A stretch of 64,000 bases of DNA from Corynebacterium renale. Lineage in GTDB: Bacteria > Actinomycetota > Actinomycetes > Mycobacteriales > Mycobacteriaceae. The translations under genes were made by a program, and so were the position numbers. Location: the NCBI RefSeq assembly GCF_002563965.1, contig NZ_PDJF01000001.1:558001-622000 (forward strand), in the 5' to 3' direction. Within the stretch, counting starts at the first letter, position 1. Each line of letters starts with the position of its first letter. Below, one piece after another: positions 15,762 to 25,443 of the stretch. Under the pieces are notes generated by a model, which was given only the letters and a program-made list of their open reading frames with translations, made no database searches and was not told the origin of the DNA.

Positions 15762-18281
15762 ATGCACGAAGACGACATGGAACAGTTACACTCATCCGTC
15801 TGCGCGCTGCTGGACGCCAATAACCTTGACCAGCTACGTGAAGTAGTGGACACGGAGGCTTTCGTCGATCTTGCCCAGGCGTGTTCTTACCGCACACGCC
15901 CAGCGCCGGATTATGCGGTGGGCGTTTCCGGGTTGAGTTATGGTCAGCTGCGGATGCTAGACGCTGTCACAGATCACTCGGAGCCGATCTGTCCAGCGGT
16001 GCCACGCGTGGTGGTGCGTTCGACGGAACGGGCATACCGGTTCAGCGTGGTGATTGGCGTGTACAACAGTGCTGATTACTTGCCGGCGCTGCTGTATTCG
16101 TTGCAGGCGCAGGACTTCGCGGATGTTGAATATATCTTCATCGACGATGGTTCATCCGACAGCAGCGCTGCGATAGTGCGTTCGTGGGCGTCTGAGCGTC
16201 AGAATGTCACACTGGTTTCTTTGGGCCGCAACGTTGGTGCAGCTGCCGCGCGTAACGCGGGCCTGGATTTCGCGCGCGGTGAGTGGGTGACGGTGGTGGA
16301 TTCTGATGATGTGCTGGACCCGCACTACTTCACCCAGGTTGCCGGGTTTATGGATAAATACCCGGGTTGTGCGATGTACACAACCCGTATTCTGCGCCTG
16401 AATGGGAAAAATGGTGAGGTCGGTGATTCCTTACCTCTGGGCTTCAAGTACCGCAGCGGGGACCAGGTAGTGGACTTGGGCGATCAGCCCACACACATCC
16501 AACTGGGTGCTACAGCGTTCTTGAAGCGCGCCATACTGGAAGGCTTAGGTTTGCGCTATGACCGTCGTGTGCGCCCCACATTCGAGGATGGGCACCTTAT
16601 TTGCCGCTATCTCCTTGGTTGCACTGCTTCCGCGGAGCGCGTGCAGGTAGGTGAGGTGGCATCTGCGCTGTATTTCTACCGCTCGCGCACGGACACGAGT
16701 TCGTTGGTACAAAGCGGGTGGGGCATCGGAGAACGGTACGACGATCAAGTGCGCTTCGGCTACCTAGCACTGTTGCAGCAGGCTGTGACTCAGTGCGGTG
16801 CTGTGCCCGCATGGTTGGCGAATACTGTTTTGTACGACATTTCCTGGTACTTCACCGAGGACATCACCACTCGGGCACGCACTATGTGGCTGTACCACCA
16901 AGCCGAGCTCAAGGCCCAGTTCTTAGAGCTTCTCGACGCCATCTTCGCCCTCCTACCACCGGGCACAGATCCGTGCCGCCCGGTCAGTTCCACGGTTCGG
17001 GATGCGTGGGCCGTGAAGTATTGGGGTAAGCCACCTACCGGCGATTTTTGCCAGCACTTTTTCGACGAACCCTTCGCCCACGTGACGTATGAACGCGAAC
17101 CACGCGTGCCCAAGGGGACGAATCCTCTGACGTGGGCTGAGCGTATGCGGCTGCGCCGCCTGGTGACCGGAGATAATCGGGCCGTGAACCTGGCGAAGGC
17201 CGTATCCCGGAAAGCCCGCCACCTGGTAAAGAAATCAGCCAAGCTGAAAGCACAAGTGATAGTGAACATTCCGTGGGCGCCTGCGAGCTTGAAGGGCGCG
17301 TGGGTTATCACGGACCGGGTTACTGGTGCTGGCGATAATGGAGAGCACCTGTACCGCTGGATTGTGGACAACACGGACCAAAAAGCGTTTTTTGTTCTCA
17401 AACGTGGCGCCCCTGGGTGGGACCGTTTGAAGAAGGACGGCTACCGGGTTTTACCGCATGGAAGTGTGCGTTCCATACTTGCGTACTTGAACGCGGAGGT
17501 TGTCATTTCTTCCGACGCGGTTGTGGAGTCCCGCAACCTTGCACCCGCGTACTTGTATGGTCCCTCGCGTGCGCCTTTTGTGTTTCTGCAGCATGGGGTG
17601 ATTTACAACCGCAATATTAAAAACATTGCCGGGTGGTTGAACACGATTGATATTGACCTCATGTTCACCAGCACTGAAGCGGAAACCGAGTACGTCGCGG
17701 CGCCAGATTCGCGGTTCCGTATTAGCCCTGACCGTGTAGTTCAGGTAGGGATGCCTCGCTGGGACCGACTTGTGGAATTGACGAGGGGAAAACTGCCGGG
17801 GGCGCGTCTCACAGTGTTGTTGATGCCCACGTGGTTCCCCGGCAAAGATTATTCCGCGTGGACAAACCTTGCGAAGGAGTTACGCGAGGATTACCAGGTC
17901 CATGTGATAGCGCATCCTTCGATCGCCAACGAACTAGGCGTCGACATTGCCCAGGATGTGGTGGACCCGCGAAGAGACGATTTCCAAAGTATCCTCGCCG
18001 CGGCGGATGTGTTGGTCACCGACTACTCTTCGGTGCTTTTCGACGCCCTCACGGCCGGAAAACGGGTGCTGCTTATGCACGGCGACGGTGACCGACCGAT
18101 AGTGACCGATAACGCCGCCGTGGCGAATCTGCCGGTTGCAGCCAATGTTGACGAGGTCAAGGAACTCCTAGGCACAATAAATAGCCAACGAGAACCTACT
18201 GCTTCTGCGAACCCGTCCTTCTGCGCTGATACATACACCGCTATACGCAGGTGCGTAAAAACGATGGATGACGCAGATTAG
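15762..18281 (+). CDS. Fusion: GT2 glycosyltransferase + CDP-glycerol glycerophosphotransferase
   Basis: An 839-residue bifunctional polymerase-like protein. After about 90 variable residues comes a GT2 domain (FSVVIGVYNSADYLP, FIDDGSSDSS, NVGAAAARNAG and VVDSDDVLDP). From about residue 530 follows a TagF/TagB-like domain: VWITDRVTGAGDNGEHLY, FVFLQHGVIYN, VGMPRWDRL, LLMPTWFPGK, VIAHPS and VTDYSSVLFDAL. Such enzymes build teichoic-acid-like polyol-phosphate chains, with the GT2 part adding sugars. GCAGG six bases before ATG 15762 favours that start; in-frame GTG 15684 and ATG 15756 are alternatives. It ends convergent with the next gene, overlapping by four bases. Confidence 0.85.
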   Translation: MHEDDMEQLHSSVCALLDANNLDQLREVVDTEAFVDLAQACSYRTRPAPDYAVGVSGLSYGQLRMLDAVTDHSEPICPAVPRVVVRSTERAYRFSVVIGVYNSADYLPALLYSLQAQDFADVEYIFIDDGSSDSSAAIVRSWASERQNVTLVSLGRNVGAAAARNAGLDFARGEWVTVVDSDDVLDPHYFTQVAGFMDKYPGCAMYTTRILRLNGKNGEVGDSLPLGFKYRSGDQVVDLGDQPTHIQLGATAFLKRAILEGLGLRYDRRVRPTFEDGHLICRYLLGCTASAERVQVGEVASALYFYRSRTDTSSLVQSGWGIGERYDDQVRFGYLALLQQAVTQCGAVPAWLANTVLYDISWYFTEDITTRARTMWLYHQAELKAQFLELLDAIFALLPPGTDPCRPVSSTVRDAWAVKYWGKPPTGDFCQHFFDEPFAHVTYEREPRVPKGTNPLTWAERMRLRRLVTGDNRAVNLAKAVSRKARHLVKKSAKLKAQVIVNIPWAPASLKGAWVITDRVTGAGDNGEHLYRWIVDNTDQKAFFVLKRGAPGWDRLKKDGYRVLPHGSVRSILAYLNAEVVISSDAVVESRNLAPAYLYGPSRAPFVFLQHGVIYNRNIKNIAGWLNTIDIDLMFTSTEAETEYVAAPDSRFRISPDRVVQVGMPRWDRLVELTRGKLPGARLTVLLMPTWFPGKDYSAWTNLAKELREDYQVHVIAHPSIANELGVDIAQDVVDPRRDDFQSILAAADVLVTDYSSVLFDALTAGKRVLLMHGDGDRPIVTDNAAVANLPVAANVDEVKELLGTINSQREPTASANPSFCADTYTAIRRCVKTMDDAD

Positions 18282-19942
18282 GAGTTGTAAGCCTCTACCT
18301 TAAATTTGGTGCCAAATGACTGACCGAACGCCCCTGCTACATGCAACTTGCCGATGGCTCCACTGGACCAAATGCCGTCAGCCGTGACTACAGTGACGGA
18401 CAATTCGTAGTTTCCGGCGTCAAGATCGTCTAAGTCGACGCCTTTACTGCCAATGTCATGGTAGTAGGCCTTAGCAAGGCTTGCTGGTAGGTCACGGTTT
18501 CGGTGAGCAATTCCCAACCGTTTGGTAGCAACAACTTCCCCACCTTGGGTGATAACCAAGGACATGAGCGCCTGGCCCCATTCGGAGATAGTCGTACCAG
18601 CAGGTGCCAAACAACCACGTACCAACAGGCGTCCCTCTGGATTGATGGACAAGACGTCTACGTGGTTGTATTTTCCATTAGGAATGATTTCACAATCGGC
18701 GTGCCGAAGCTTGAGCACATCCGTCTTTTTCTTGTCCGCAGAGATTAAAACGCTGTAGTCTTTCGTGATTGCTCCGGCCCACCGGGAGTTCTTTGCCGTT
18801 AGCGGTGCTAGAGCAGACTTCCTAGCTTTGAAATGGTTTAGGTACACTTTGGCTTCATGCCCACCGAAAGGTAAGTCATCAAGGGAGACACCCTGACGCT
18901 TAAGGGTTGCGGTTAAACCACCTGAATAGTCAACTCGCCCCCAACGTGAATTCCGTAAAGAAACACCGCTGTCTAGCACGGTTCCTAAATCAATAGTTTT
19001 AGGTCCTATGTGAAGGCGACGCTCCATCTGCCCGTAGCCGTCCACTGGGATTCCGCGGAAAATTGTGTCTGCTTCGACGAACAGACGGCCGTCATTGACT
19101 TTCAGAACCTGTATTGAGGTCTCAGGCGTACCATACACTGACGCGGCGGCTGGCGACGTCTCCTCTTTCCAATCTAGGATTTCATGCGGGCCCAACTTTA
19201 CGTTAAGGCCTTCTAGCAGTAGCAAGAGAAGTCCTTGGACTATAGGCACTGCGTAGGAAGTGACTGCGATGTGGCTATCTACATAATCACTATTAACCGC
19301 GATGAGGTTGAAGTTCTCAAGCCTCGATAGTGCTTCCACATTGGGTTCGATCTCGGTCTTAAACTGCGGATCACCTTTAGAAGTGATGAGGTAAATCGGA
19401 GCACCCCCGCCACGGTTTTCCTCAATAAGGTCTGGCAGTAAAGAATCCATTTCATCCAGGACGGCCTGCCCGCGCTTACCCGCAACAATTTTTCCAGCAG
19501 TCGGCCAACTCGTTTTCAGGTACGTGCCCATAAAAAGCTGTGGAACGGTAACCACCGTACCGCCTAGACCAAGTTTTAGCGAAAAATACAACGCAGCACT
19601 GCCACCTTTAGAAAAGCCGGCTGCAATAATCATATCGCGGCTAATATTGAATTCTGAACACAAATTGTCAATGAACGACTCTACAATATCTTCCGGCCAA
19701 GACTCGCCATCGTGGCGCAAGTAGTAGGAATTAGCGTTATTTTCACCGAATTCATCGTAGATCCAAACTATATCTTGCCGGACACAGTTAAGACTATTGC
19801 CGGAAAAATCTAATGTTCCTTTATCCCGGAACCCAGAGAAAATCACCAGAATATTGCGTCGATCAGTCTGAGAGGGCTTGTATCGATATTTTAACGATCG
19901 ACCACAGTGGGTGTAGACCCCATCTCCTTCATTGATAAACAT
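18278..19942 (-). CDS. Alpha/beta-hydrolase-like capsule accessory protein
   Basis: A 554-residue protein. The first half is a hydrolase-like domain: NILVIFSGFRDKG, WIYDEFGEN, a nucleophile elbow AAGFSKGGSAALYF and VNSDYVDSHIAV with a possible catalytic histidine. The second half, from about residue 280, is beta-rich with no clear catalytic motif and may bind polymer. It is a longer relative of the protein at 14783-15673, and each lies next to a glycosyltransferase gene. ATG 19942 has GGGG upstream; an in-frame ATG lies at 19972. Asp2-like or CpsF-like capsule proteins are possible relatives. Base composition is AT-richer than the core genes. Confidence 0.5.
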   Translation of the reverse strand: MFINEGDGVYTHCGRSLKYRYKPSQTDRRNILVIFSGFRDKGTLDFSGNSLNCVRQDIVWIYDEFGENNANSYYLRHDGESWPEDIVESFIDNLCSEFNISRDMIIAAGFSKGGSAALYFSLKLGLGGTVVTVPQLFMGTYLKTSWPTAGKIVAGKRGQAVLDEMDSLLPDLIEENRGGGAPIYLITSKGDPQFKTEIEPNVEALSRLENFNLIAVNSDYVDSHIAVTSYAVPIVQGLLLLLLEGLNVKLGPHEILDWKEETSPAAASVYGTPETSIQVLKVNDGRLFVEADTIFRGIPVDGYGQMERRLHIGPKTIDLGTVLDSGVSLRNSRWGRVDYSGGLTATLKRQGVSLDDLPFGGHEAKVYLNHFKARKSALAPLTAKNSRWAGAITKDYSVLISADKKKTDVLKLRHADCEIIPNGKYNHVDVLSINPEGRLLVRGCLAPAGTTISEWGQALMSLVITQGGEVVATKRLGIAHRNRDLPASLAKAYYHDIGSKGVDLDDLDAGNYELSVTVVTADGIWSSGAIGKLHVAGAFGQSFGTKFKVEAYNS

Positions 19943-20145
19943 ACATATACCCCATTCGTGGATTAGCGACATCTAAACGGTGTGGAAGGAAGCAGGACAG
20001 TAAGTCTACACCGCTCAGCCAACATAGATACACTATGCACAGTAAGCTACCATGGGACACCAGGCTACAGGTTTGACACGTCCCGCTAGAAACCGGCCAA
20101 TAGCCAGTAAACCCCGAAAGATCGTACGACAGCCCCAGGATAATA

Positions 20146-20967
20146 ATGGAAATAATTAAATCATTCACCGAACCTCCACAAAGCAATGAGATCAAAGTTA
20201 ACCCAAGCCTATCTACTTTGGCCAGAGACGCAAGGATTAACATTAACGGCAGTAATAACATTATTGTCATAGAAGACGGAGTTAAAATAGAAGGTGGCAG
20301 CATTAATGTCAATGGATCGAACAGCCTTCTTTATTTAAGCCGAAATCGACACCCCTACCGACTTCAGCTGTCCGTCAACGCAAATACTTGTGTCTTTTTC
20401 GGTCCAGATACATTTATGAATGGAAAGCTCACCGCGACCACCTCAGAAGGAAAGAATATTCTAATTGGTCGCGAAGGACTATTCTCTTATGGCATCACCA
20501 TGCGTACAGCTGACCCTCATCTGATATACGACTCCAAAACAAAAATGCGTATTAACGCCAGCAAATCTGTACTTATTGGAGACCACGTATGGCTGGGCCA
20601 AGACACTCTCATCCTTAAAGGAACTCATATAGGCTCTGGGGCGATACTTGCCGCCGGTTCTGTTATTGCAGGGAAAAAACAACCCTCGAACACAGTCTTC
20701 GGAGGTAATCCAGCCCGCCAACTCCGTGACGGCGTGTTTTTCTCGACGCATTCCGTACATGCGTGGGGGGGGGATGAAAAGACTAAGGAACACGAAATTA
20801 TGGAGACACAAGAATGGATTTATGAATTTGATAGTCGCGAAACCGTAGATTACTCCTTAGCCGATCGCAAGATTAGTACAGCAAAGGACGCCACTTCCAA
20901 GTTGAACGTTGTCAACGAATTTCTTGTAGACACAAAAGACGTCAAGAAAAACCGGTTTTTCATCTAA
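20146..20967 (+). CDS. Left-handed beta-helix acyltransferase
   Basis: A 273-residue hexapeptide-repeat protein. Irregular hexapeptides run from about residue 25, and the diagnostic end IGDHVWLGQDTLILKGTHIG, then GAILAAGSVIAG and NTVFGGNPARQLRDG, matches O-acetyltransferases using acetyl-CoA. An 80-residue C-terminal tail follows without recognised fold. It probably acetylates the surface polymer or a precursor sugar. The ATG follows AGGATAATA. The gene is AT-rich with many AAT, ATT and AAA codons, unlike the flanking core genome. Confidence 0.8.
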   Translation: MEIIKSFTEPPQSNEIKVNPSLSTLARDARININGSNNIIVIEDGVKIEGGSINVNGSNSLLYLSRNRHPYRLQLSVNANTCVFFGPDTFMNGKLTATTSEGKNILIGREGLFSYGITMRTADPHLIYDSKTKMRINASKSVLIGDHVWLGQDTLILKGTHIGSGAILAAGSVIAGKKQPSNTVFGGNPARQLRDGVFFSTHSVHAWGGDEKTKEHEIMETQEWIYEFDSRETVDYSLADRKISTAKDATSKLNVVNEFLVDTKDVKKNRFFI

Positions 20968-21016
20968 CGCCAAGAGACAAATCACGGCAAAAAATACAAG
21001 GCACGGAAAACCAGTC

Positions 21017-21052
21017 CATGGTGAGCTCGGCTCCGAAGCCGAGCTCACCATG
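21017..21052. repeat. Perfect 16-bp stem with four-base loop
   Basis: The arms at 21017-21032 and 21037-21052 are perfectly complementary (left arm begins CATGGTGAGC) around the loop CCGA. No U-run follows on either strand. It may end the acetyltransferase transcript or be a structured remnant. Confidence 0.6.
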
Positions 21053-21806
21053 CCGAGTAGCTCTCGGGAGACATCAGCCTGAACCCGGGAGCAGAAAGCA
21101 CACCGGATTTGGCTGCTCGCCCCCTCACCAACCACCATATTTAAAGCACCACACGAGACGTAGTAATACGGCTCCTGGTTAAGGTGCCGGGTACGGATAT
21201 CAGCGAGCAGGGAATCGAAATCTTCTGCCCATCACGGATACCTGCAATTTCAAGAGGTTCTCTACACCAAATTTGGCTACAAGCTCGTTCATTCCACCGG
21301 TTGAGACCGCTTTCATATTACGGGTTGCAAAGATTGTGGTCACCCCTCGTGCTGATCCGAGATAGCACTCAAAGAGCCAATCAGCGATGAACGAACCGTA
21401 CATAGCTTCGCATTAGCAGCGGAGTTTAAACCAAGCCTGGTACCACGCCTGTGAGTTGAGCTAACCATTCCGGAGTTGGTTGGCGGCGGTGCGGCAGGGC
21501 ATAGTCTGCGCCTCGCGCACTGTGTCGGCTTAGGCTGACAGGATCTGTTTTAGAAACAAGATAACGCCGCCATAACAACCCTGATATACCTTAAAAGACT
21601 GATTTAAGAGGCGGTAACGGGAGATCTGTTAAAAACCCAATCAAAGAAATAGTCACCATATACATCACTACAACTCGTATGCAGGTAGTAAAGGACACTA
21701 CCGTCTCAAAAGAGGGTTTCCTAAAGAATCTTGCCCTGATTCAACGCGCATATAGCCAAATTGGCGCTTTTAGATAATTACAAAACGCCATTTCGACGTC
21801 ATGCAG
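21053..21806. other. Decayed intergenic region
   Basis: This 750-base gap has no intact gene. A minus-strand frame at 21200-21403 (67 codons, containing GGMNELVAKFGVENLLKLQ) has protein-like codon choice but begins after a stop and ends abruptly, so it may be a fragment of a lost gene; I do not recognise the family. GGATCTGTTTTAGAAACAAG near 21540 looks like an insertion-sequence edge but has no partner. The rest shows stops in every frame. It fits a site of past rearrangement inside the island. Confidence 0.5.
21200..21403 (-). pseudogene. Unidentified coding fragment
   Basis: Sixty-seven codons reading MYGSFIADWLFECYLG and later GGMNELVAKFGVENLLKL show plausible codon use and hydrophobic patterning. 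An in-frame TAA lies just upstream of the ATG and no ribosome-binding site is evident. It could be a remnant of a polymer-cluster gene. Family unknown. Confidence 0.3.
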
Positions 21807-24533
21807 CTATTTCAGCAACTGCTCAATCTCCTGGCTAACACGTTCAGAGTTATTGAAATCTCGAAACTTGAAAACTCTCTGAATACGGGGTTCATATTTG
21901 TCAATATCTTGAGCTGAACCAACCATGCTGTTCACTAAGAAACCAATCAAAGACTGTAAATCATAAAAGACCGGACCGAAACCATCTTCGACAAAATCAA
22001 AGTCACCGTAGGCGACGGTATGTCCACCGCGATTGACCAGATCATCAAATTGAATATACGCTATTTTCTTCCGAAGATAAGCCGCATCAGCGACCACGCT
22101 AGAATAGTCTGTTACAAAAATTTCAGAGTTAGAAATAAGCGTCTTGTAGTCATACGGGGGCACGACAATATTTGTAAACTCTCCTGGAACAAAATCAATA
22201 TTTTGCGGGGAGAAGTTAGGATGGAGCACAAAATCAAGAACGTAACCCTCGCGCTCAAGGGCTTTATTTAGCGTTTCAGAAGATAACAGCTGCTGATAAA
22301 ATTGGAAGTAATCTGAATCCTTGAAATCTTCCCGATAGTGTCGCGTATTAGTTGAACGATCGAATTGACCGGCTAACTGCGACCTCCACGTTGGAGCAAC
22401 AACAATACGTTTGGTATTTTTGTTATTTACCAGCCGGTCGTGCCTCGGGAATCCGAGTACCGGAACCTCCACGCTGTCTAGGCCGTAATTTCCTTTAGTC
22501 ACTTCGTTTAATTCTGTCTGGCCACACACTACGAACCTCGCCAAAGGCTTGTCGAATGCATTCAGCCAGTCAGAAATATCGTTAATAGTTACCCCGTGCT
22601 GCAAAAACACAAATTCGAAGCGATAATTATCGCGCATAATGCGTGAATCGGCACCAAAGGGATTAAGAATGTGATCGTCTGCTTGAGACGATGCGAAAAC
22701 ATCGGCAACAAGATAGAGCAAACGCCCTACAAAACTGTCTGGTTCAACGACAGTTCCAACTTTACGCAGATTTTGGTATTCCGCAGAATCTTTGCTCTGC
22801 AAGAATATAACTTTCCTATTCCGATTCGTATTTGATGCCATGTATCGGAAAAACGCTTCACCGTTATCGCCGGCTGATGAAAAGCGGTCTGATATGAGCC
22901 AGATTTGCTTCCTTTTCAGAGTAATTAATATAAGACTCAGGATCCTATAGCATAGAAGTATAGACTTTTTTCTTTGGATGCCTTTAGTTCGCTTATCGTT
23001 GACAATCGTCCGCAGAAGAGAAAATTCGCGCCGCCAAATTTCACGTACCGTTCGGGGCTTAACCGCGAAGTACTTGTTTTTTACATTTTGGACAATAAAG
23101 GATTTTAAAATCTTGTAACCGCTCGGAGAGTCAACCAACCCCGCATTTTTCACAAATGTAACTTTTGGCCTATATGTTCTGCCGCCATATCGGATCGCTG
23201 GTCGAACACGTAGATTTGGGATTACCTCTAAATCTACTTCAAAATAATATGGCTGGAAAACCTCTTCGCCAAGGAAGATAGTGCGTTTTTTCTTGGGCGC
23301 TGGGACACGCTTCAGTGGTACAAATTCGTGGTTGGTAAGAAATCCAAATTCGACCTCAGCTATCGGCACACCCTTATAGTGGCCCTTGACGCGAATTTTT
23401 CCAGACTCCTGCCGCAACGATTCGATTACGCACCCAAAAGAAGCGGCACCGGCTGCCCAAACCTTTTCATCGTCGAGAAAGGCAGAATGCCACCGGATTT
23501 GCAAATCCGGGATAGCTGGTTTCTGGCGCCTCATACTAAAAAGCAATAACTTATGATCGATATGAATATGCCGCTGTCGTAGAATAACATCGGTGTCCAG
23601 GTAATGCGCCAGGTTAACTATTCCTCGCTTGTATTCTTCAAGTTCCTCAGCGCTTAATACGTTTTGTGTTCGTTGTCTAATACGCCATTGAAGATCGTAG
23701 CAAACCGCATATTGTACATATTTGGGAACGCTACCTTCACTATCTTGAAATTCATTGAAAAGCGCTTTCCCGAATCCTTCAATTACATCAATATAGTACT
23801 CTTTTCGCCCTAGATTTGTATCAAGAGCAGACGTGCCATCGTTGCGCTTCCGGTACATGTAGCAAGCTTCCGCTACTACCCCGTATTTACGCCTTTTCAT
23901 GATGAGCTGTGTCATAAATTTCATGTCTTCAGCGTATTTCAAATTTGGGTCTAGATGTAGCCCATATTCTTCAATGGCCGTTTTTTTCACGAAGGACGCT
24001 GATAGTGATCCTTGGATTAAATCCCAATTTTTCTCTACGTTAATTACACGAGTACCGTCATGAAATTTATGATTAAGTATATGCTGCCCTGTTTTATCCC
24101 CAAAGAATTCAAGAGGGATCCCGATTGCGTCGATCTCGCTTTCATGATCTTCAAAGAAGCGGTAAACGTTAGAAAACGTGTTCTTAGAGTATTTATCATC
24201 GGAATCGAGAAAGCCTAAATACTTGCCACGCGCTAAACTCATCCCACGATTCCGCGCTTGGGATACACCTCTGTTCTCTTGGTGGAACGCGCGGATGATA
24301 GTGGGGTATCGGGCAGCGAGCTGATCTACTAGGTGAGGCGTCTGGTCAGTGCTTCCGTCATTGATAATGACGATTTCGATGTTGCCGTCGACGTCGAAAT
24401 CCTGATCTAGAATGCTCTGAACAGCTTCTTCTAGGTAGTCTTCCACGTTGTAGGCAGGGATGACGACTGTGAAGATGGGGCCGGTTTTCGGCACGTCTAG
24501 CTCATCCTGCAGCTGGCCCACGTAACTATTCAC
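21807..24533 (-). CDS. Fusion: GT2 glycosyltransferase + CDP-glycerol glycerophosphotransferase (second copy)
   Basis: A 908-residue relative of the protein at 15762. The N-terminal GT2 domain shows FTVVIPAYNVEDYLEEAV, IINDGSTDQTP, GVSQARNRGMSLARGKYLGF and LDSDD. A middle region of about 250 residues is poorly conserved. The TagF-like end has IWLISDRFSSAGDNGEAFFR, FVFLQHGVTINDISDW, VLGFPRHDRL, VAPTWRSQL, LHPNFSP and VTDYSSVVADAAY. It should polymerise or cap a polyol-phosphate chain. GTG 24533 follows AAGGAAGG. It is the most AT-rich gene of the window, which supports lateral transfer. Confidence 0.87.
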   Translation of the reverse strand: MNSYVGQLQDELDVPKTGPIFTVVIPAYNVEDYLEEAVQSILDQDFDVDGNIEIVIINDGSTDQTPHLVDQLAARYPTIIRAFHQENRGVSQARNRGMSLARGKYLGFLDSDDKYSKNTFSNVYRFFEDHESEIDAIGIPLEFFGDKTGQHILNHKFHDGTRVINVEKNWDLIQGSLSASFVKKTAIEEYGLHLDPNLKYAEDMKFMTQLIMKRRKYGVVAEACYMYRKRNDGTSALDTNLGRKEYYIDVIEGFGKALFNEFQDSEGSVPKYVQYAVCYDLQWRIRQRTQNVLSAEELEEYKRGIVNLAHYLDTDVILRQRHIHIDHKLLLFSMRRQKPAIPDLQIRWHSAFLDDEKVWAAGAASFGCVIESLRQESGKIRVKGHYKGVPIAEVEFGFLTNHEFVPLKRVPAPKKKRTIFLGEEVFQPYYFEVDLEVIPNLRVRPAIRYGGRTYRPKVTFVKNAGLVDSPSGYKILKSFIVQNVKNKYFAVKPRTVREIWRREFSLLRTIVNDKRTKGIQRKKSILLCYRILSLILITLKRKQIWLISDRFSSAGDNGEAFFRYMASNTNRNRKVIFLQSKDSAEYQNLRKVGTVVEPDSFVGRLLYLVADVFASSQADDHILNPFGADSRIMRDNYRFEFVFLQHGVTINDISDWLNAFDKPLARFVVCGQTELNEVTKGNYGLDSVEVPVLGFPRHDRLVNNKNTKRIVVAPTWRSQLAGQFDRSTNTRHYREDFKDSDYFQFYQQLLSSETLNKALEREGYVLDFVLHPNFSPQNIDFVPGEFTNIVVPPYDYKTLISNSEIFVTDYSSVVADAAYLRKKIAYIQFDDLVNRGGHTVAYGDFDFVEDGFGPVFYDLQSLIGFLVNSMVGSAQDIDKYEPRIQRVFKFRDFNNSERVSQEIEQLLK

Positions 24534-24734
24534 TGATTACCTTCCTTGCGCTCACTCAACCCCGGATAAATATACTCTACATATTCCCTTAAAGTTAGGT
24601 AGTTTCGGGCTGTACCCGCGCTAAGAGGGTTGGTTTTGTCCGTATTCGCTGTAAAATAAGGCTCACCTGACCTATGCGATTAAGCAACCAAAACGGTGTT
24701 TTCTGGGAGGCCCTCGACCTAAAAGAAGATATTT

Positions 24735-24766
24735 TTGTCCCCAATCATTTTTTGGCTGATTGGGGG
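24735..24766 (-). terminator. Hairpin downstream of the acetyltransferase gene
   Basis: CCCCAATCA (24739-24747) pairs with TGATTGGGG (24757-24765) just beyond the stop of the minus-strand acetyltransferase. No strong U-run follows, so efficiency is uncertain. Confidence 0.45.
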
Positions 24767-24784
24767 TACTATCCTGAGACTTTG

Positions 24785-25375
24785 CTACACCTCCCGCACT
24801 ACCCGTGCAGGTACCCCCGCTACGAGCACACCCGGCGGCACGTCTTTTGTGACTACGGCGCCGGCGGCGGCTACGGCGGCGTCGCCAAGCGTGACACCGG
24901 GCAAGACAGTGACTCCCGCAGCTAACCAGACATCCTTGCCCAGAGTGATCGGTTCGGCGCGCTCCCACCCCGCGGCGCGCTGCTCGCGGTCAAGCGGGTG
25001 CGTGACTGTGATGAGCTGGCAGTTCGGGCCGATCATCGTGCCGTCGCCGATAGTCACGTGCGCGGTATTCAAAATAGTGGCGCCCGTGTTGATAAAGACG
25101 CGCTCCCCCAGATGGAGGTGCTTACCCACCTCCACGAAGAATGGCCCGCCCACGGTGGCGTGTGTGTCCGAGCACGTGATCTGGCGCAACAGTTCCTGGG
25201 CCCGCTCCTGCTGCGTGGGCGGGAGGGCATTGAATTCGTGTACCAGGTCCAGGGTGCGGGCGCGCTCATCCTGGAACGCGGAACACCCCGGCTGGAACCA
25301 GTTCCCACTGGCCACATAATCCAGAGTGTTCGGGTGGTTCGGATCCGGGGTGTCGGGTTTTCGCTGCGTGCTCAT
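24785..25375 (-). CDS. Maltose/galactoside-type O-acetyltransferase
   Basis: A 196-residue hexapeptide acetyltransferase of the Maa/LacA/NodL type. It has the N-terminal helical part (DERARTLDLVHEFNALPPTQQERAQELLRQI), then the beta-helix with GKHLHLGERVFINTGATILN, the catalytic-histidine block ITVTHPLDREQRAAGW, and the ending DVWLAAGVTVLPG, VVTKDVPPGVLVAGVPARVVREV. Acetyl-CoA is the donor; the acceptor sugar is not evident. It is GC-rich like the core genome, unlike the genes to its left, so it may not belong to the island. Confidence 0.9.
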   Translation of the reverse strand: MSTQRKPDTPDPNHPNTLDYVASGNWFQPGCSAFQDERARTLDLVHEFNALPPTQQERAQELLRQITCSDTHATVGGPFFVEVGKHLHLGERVFINTGATILNTAHVTIGDGTMIGPNCQLITVTHPLDREQRAAGWERAEPITLGKDVWLAAGVTVLPGVTLGDAAVAAAGAVVTKDVPPGVLVAGVPARVVREV

Positions 25376-25443
25376 GCCGCGCCAGTCTAGCGGCCGGCGC
25401 GGAGTGGCCGGCCCCGCCCGCCCCGCCCGCTCCGCGGCGTGCG

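Noticed and set aside
21530..21580. Insertion-sequence end near GGATCTGTTTTAGAAACAAG
   Set aside because: No matching inverted end, transposase gene or target duplication was found nearby.
24650..24680. DtxR/IdeR-like iron box (TAAGGCTCACCTGA) upstream of the polymer gene region
   Set aside because: The half-site spacing is too short for the 19-bp iron box and the flanking bases do not match.
24735..24765. Riboswitch between the polymer island and the acetyltransferase
   Set aside because: Only one simple hairpin is present, positioned after a stop codon; no conserved aptamer core is visible.
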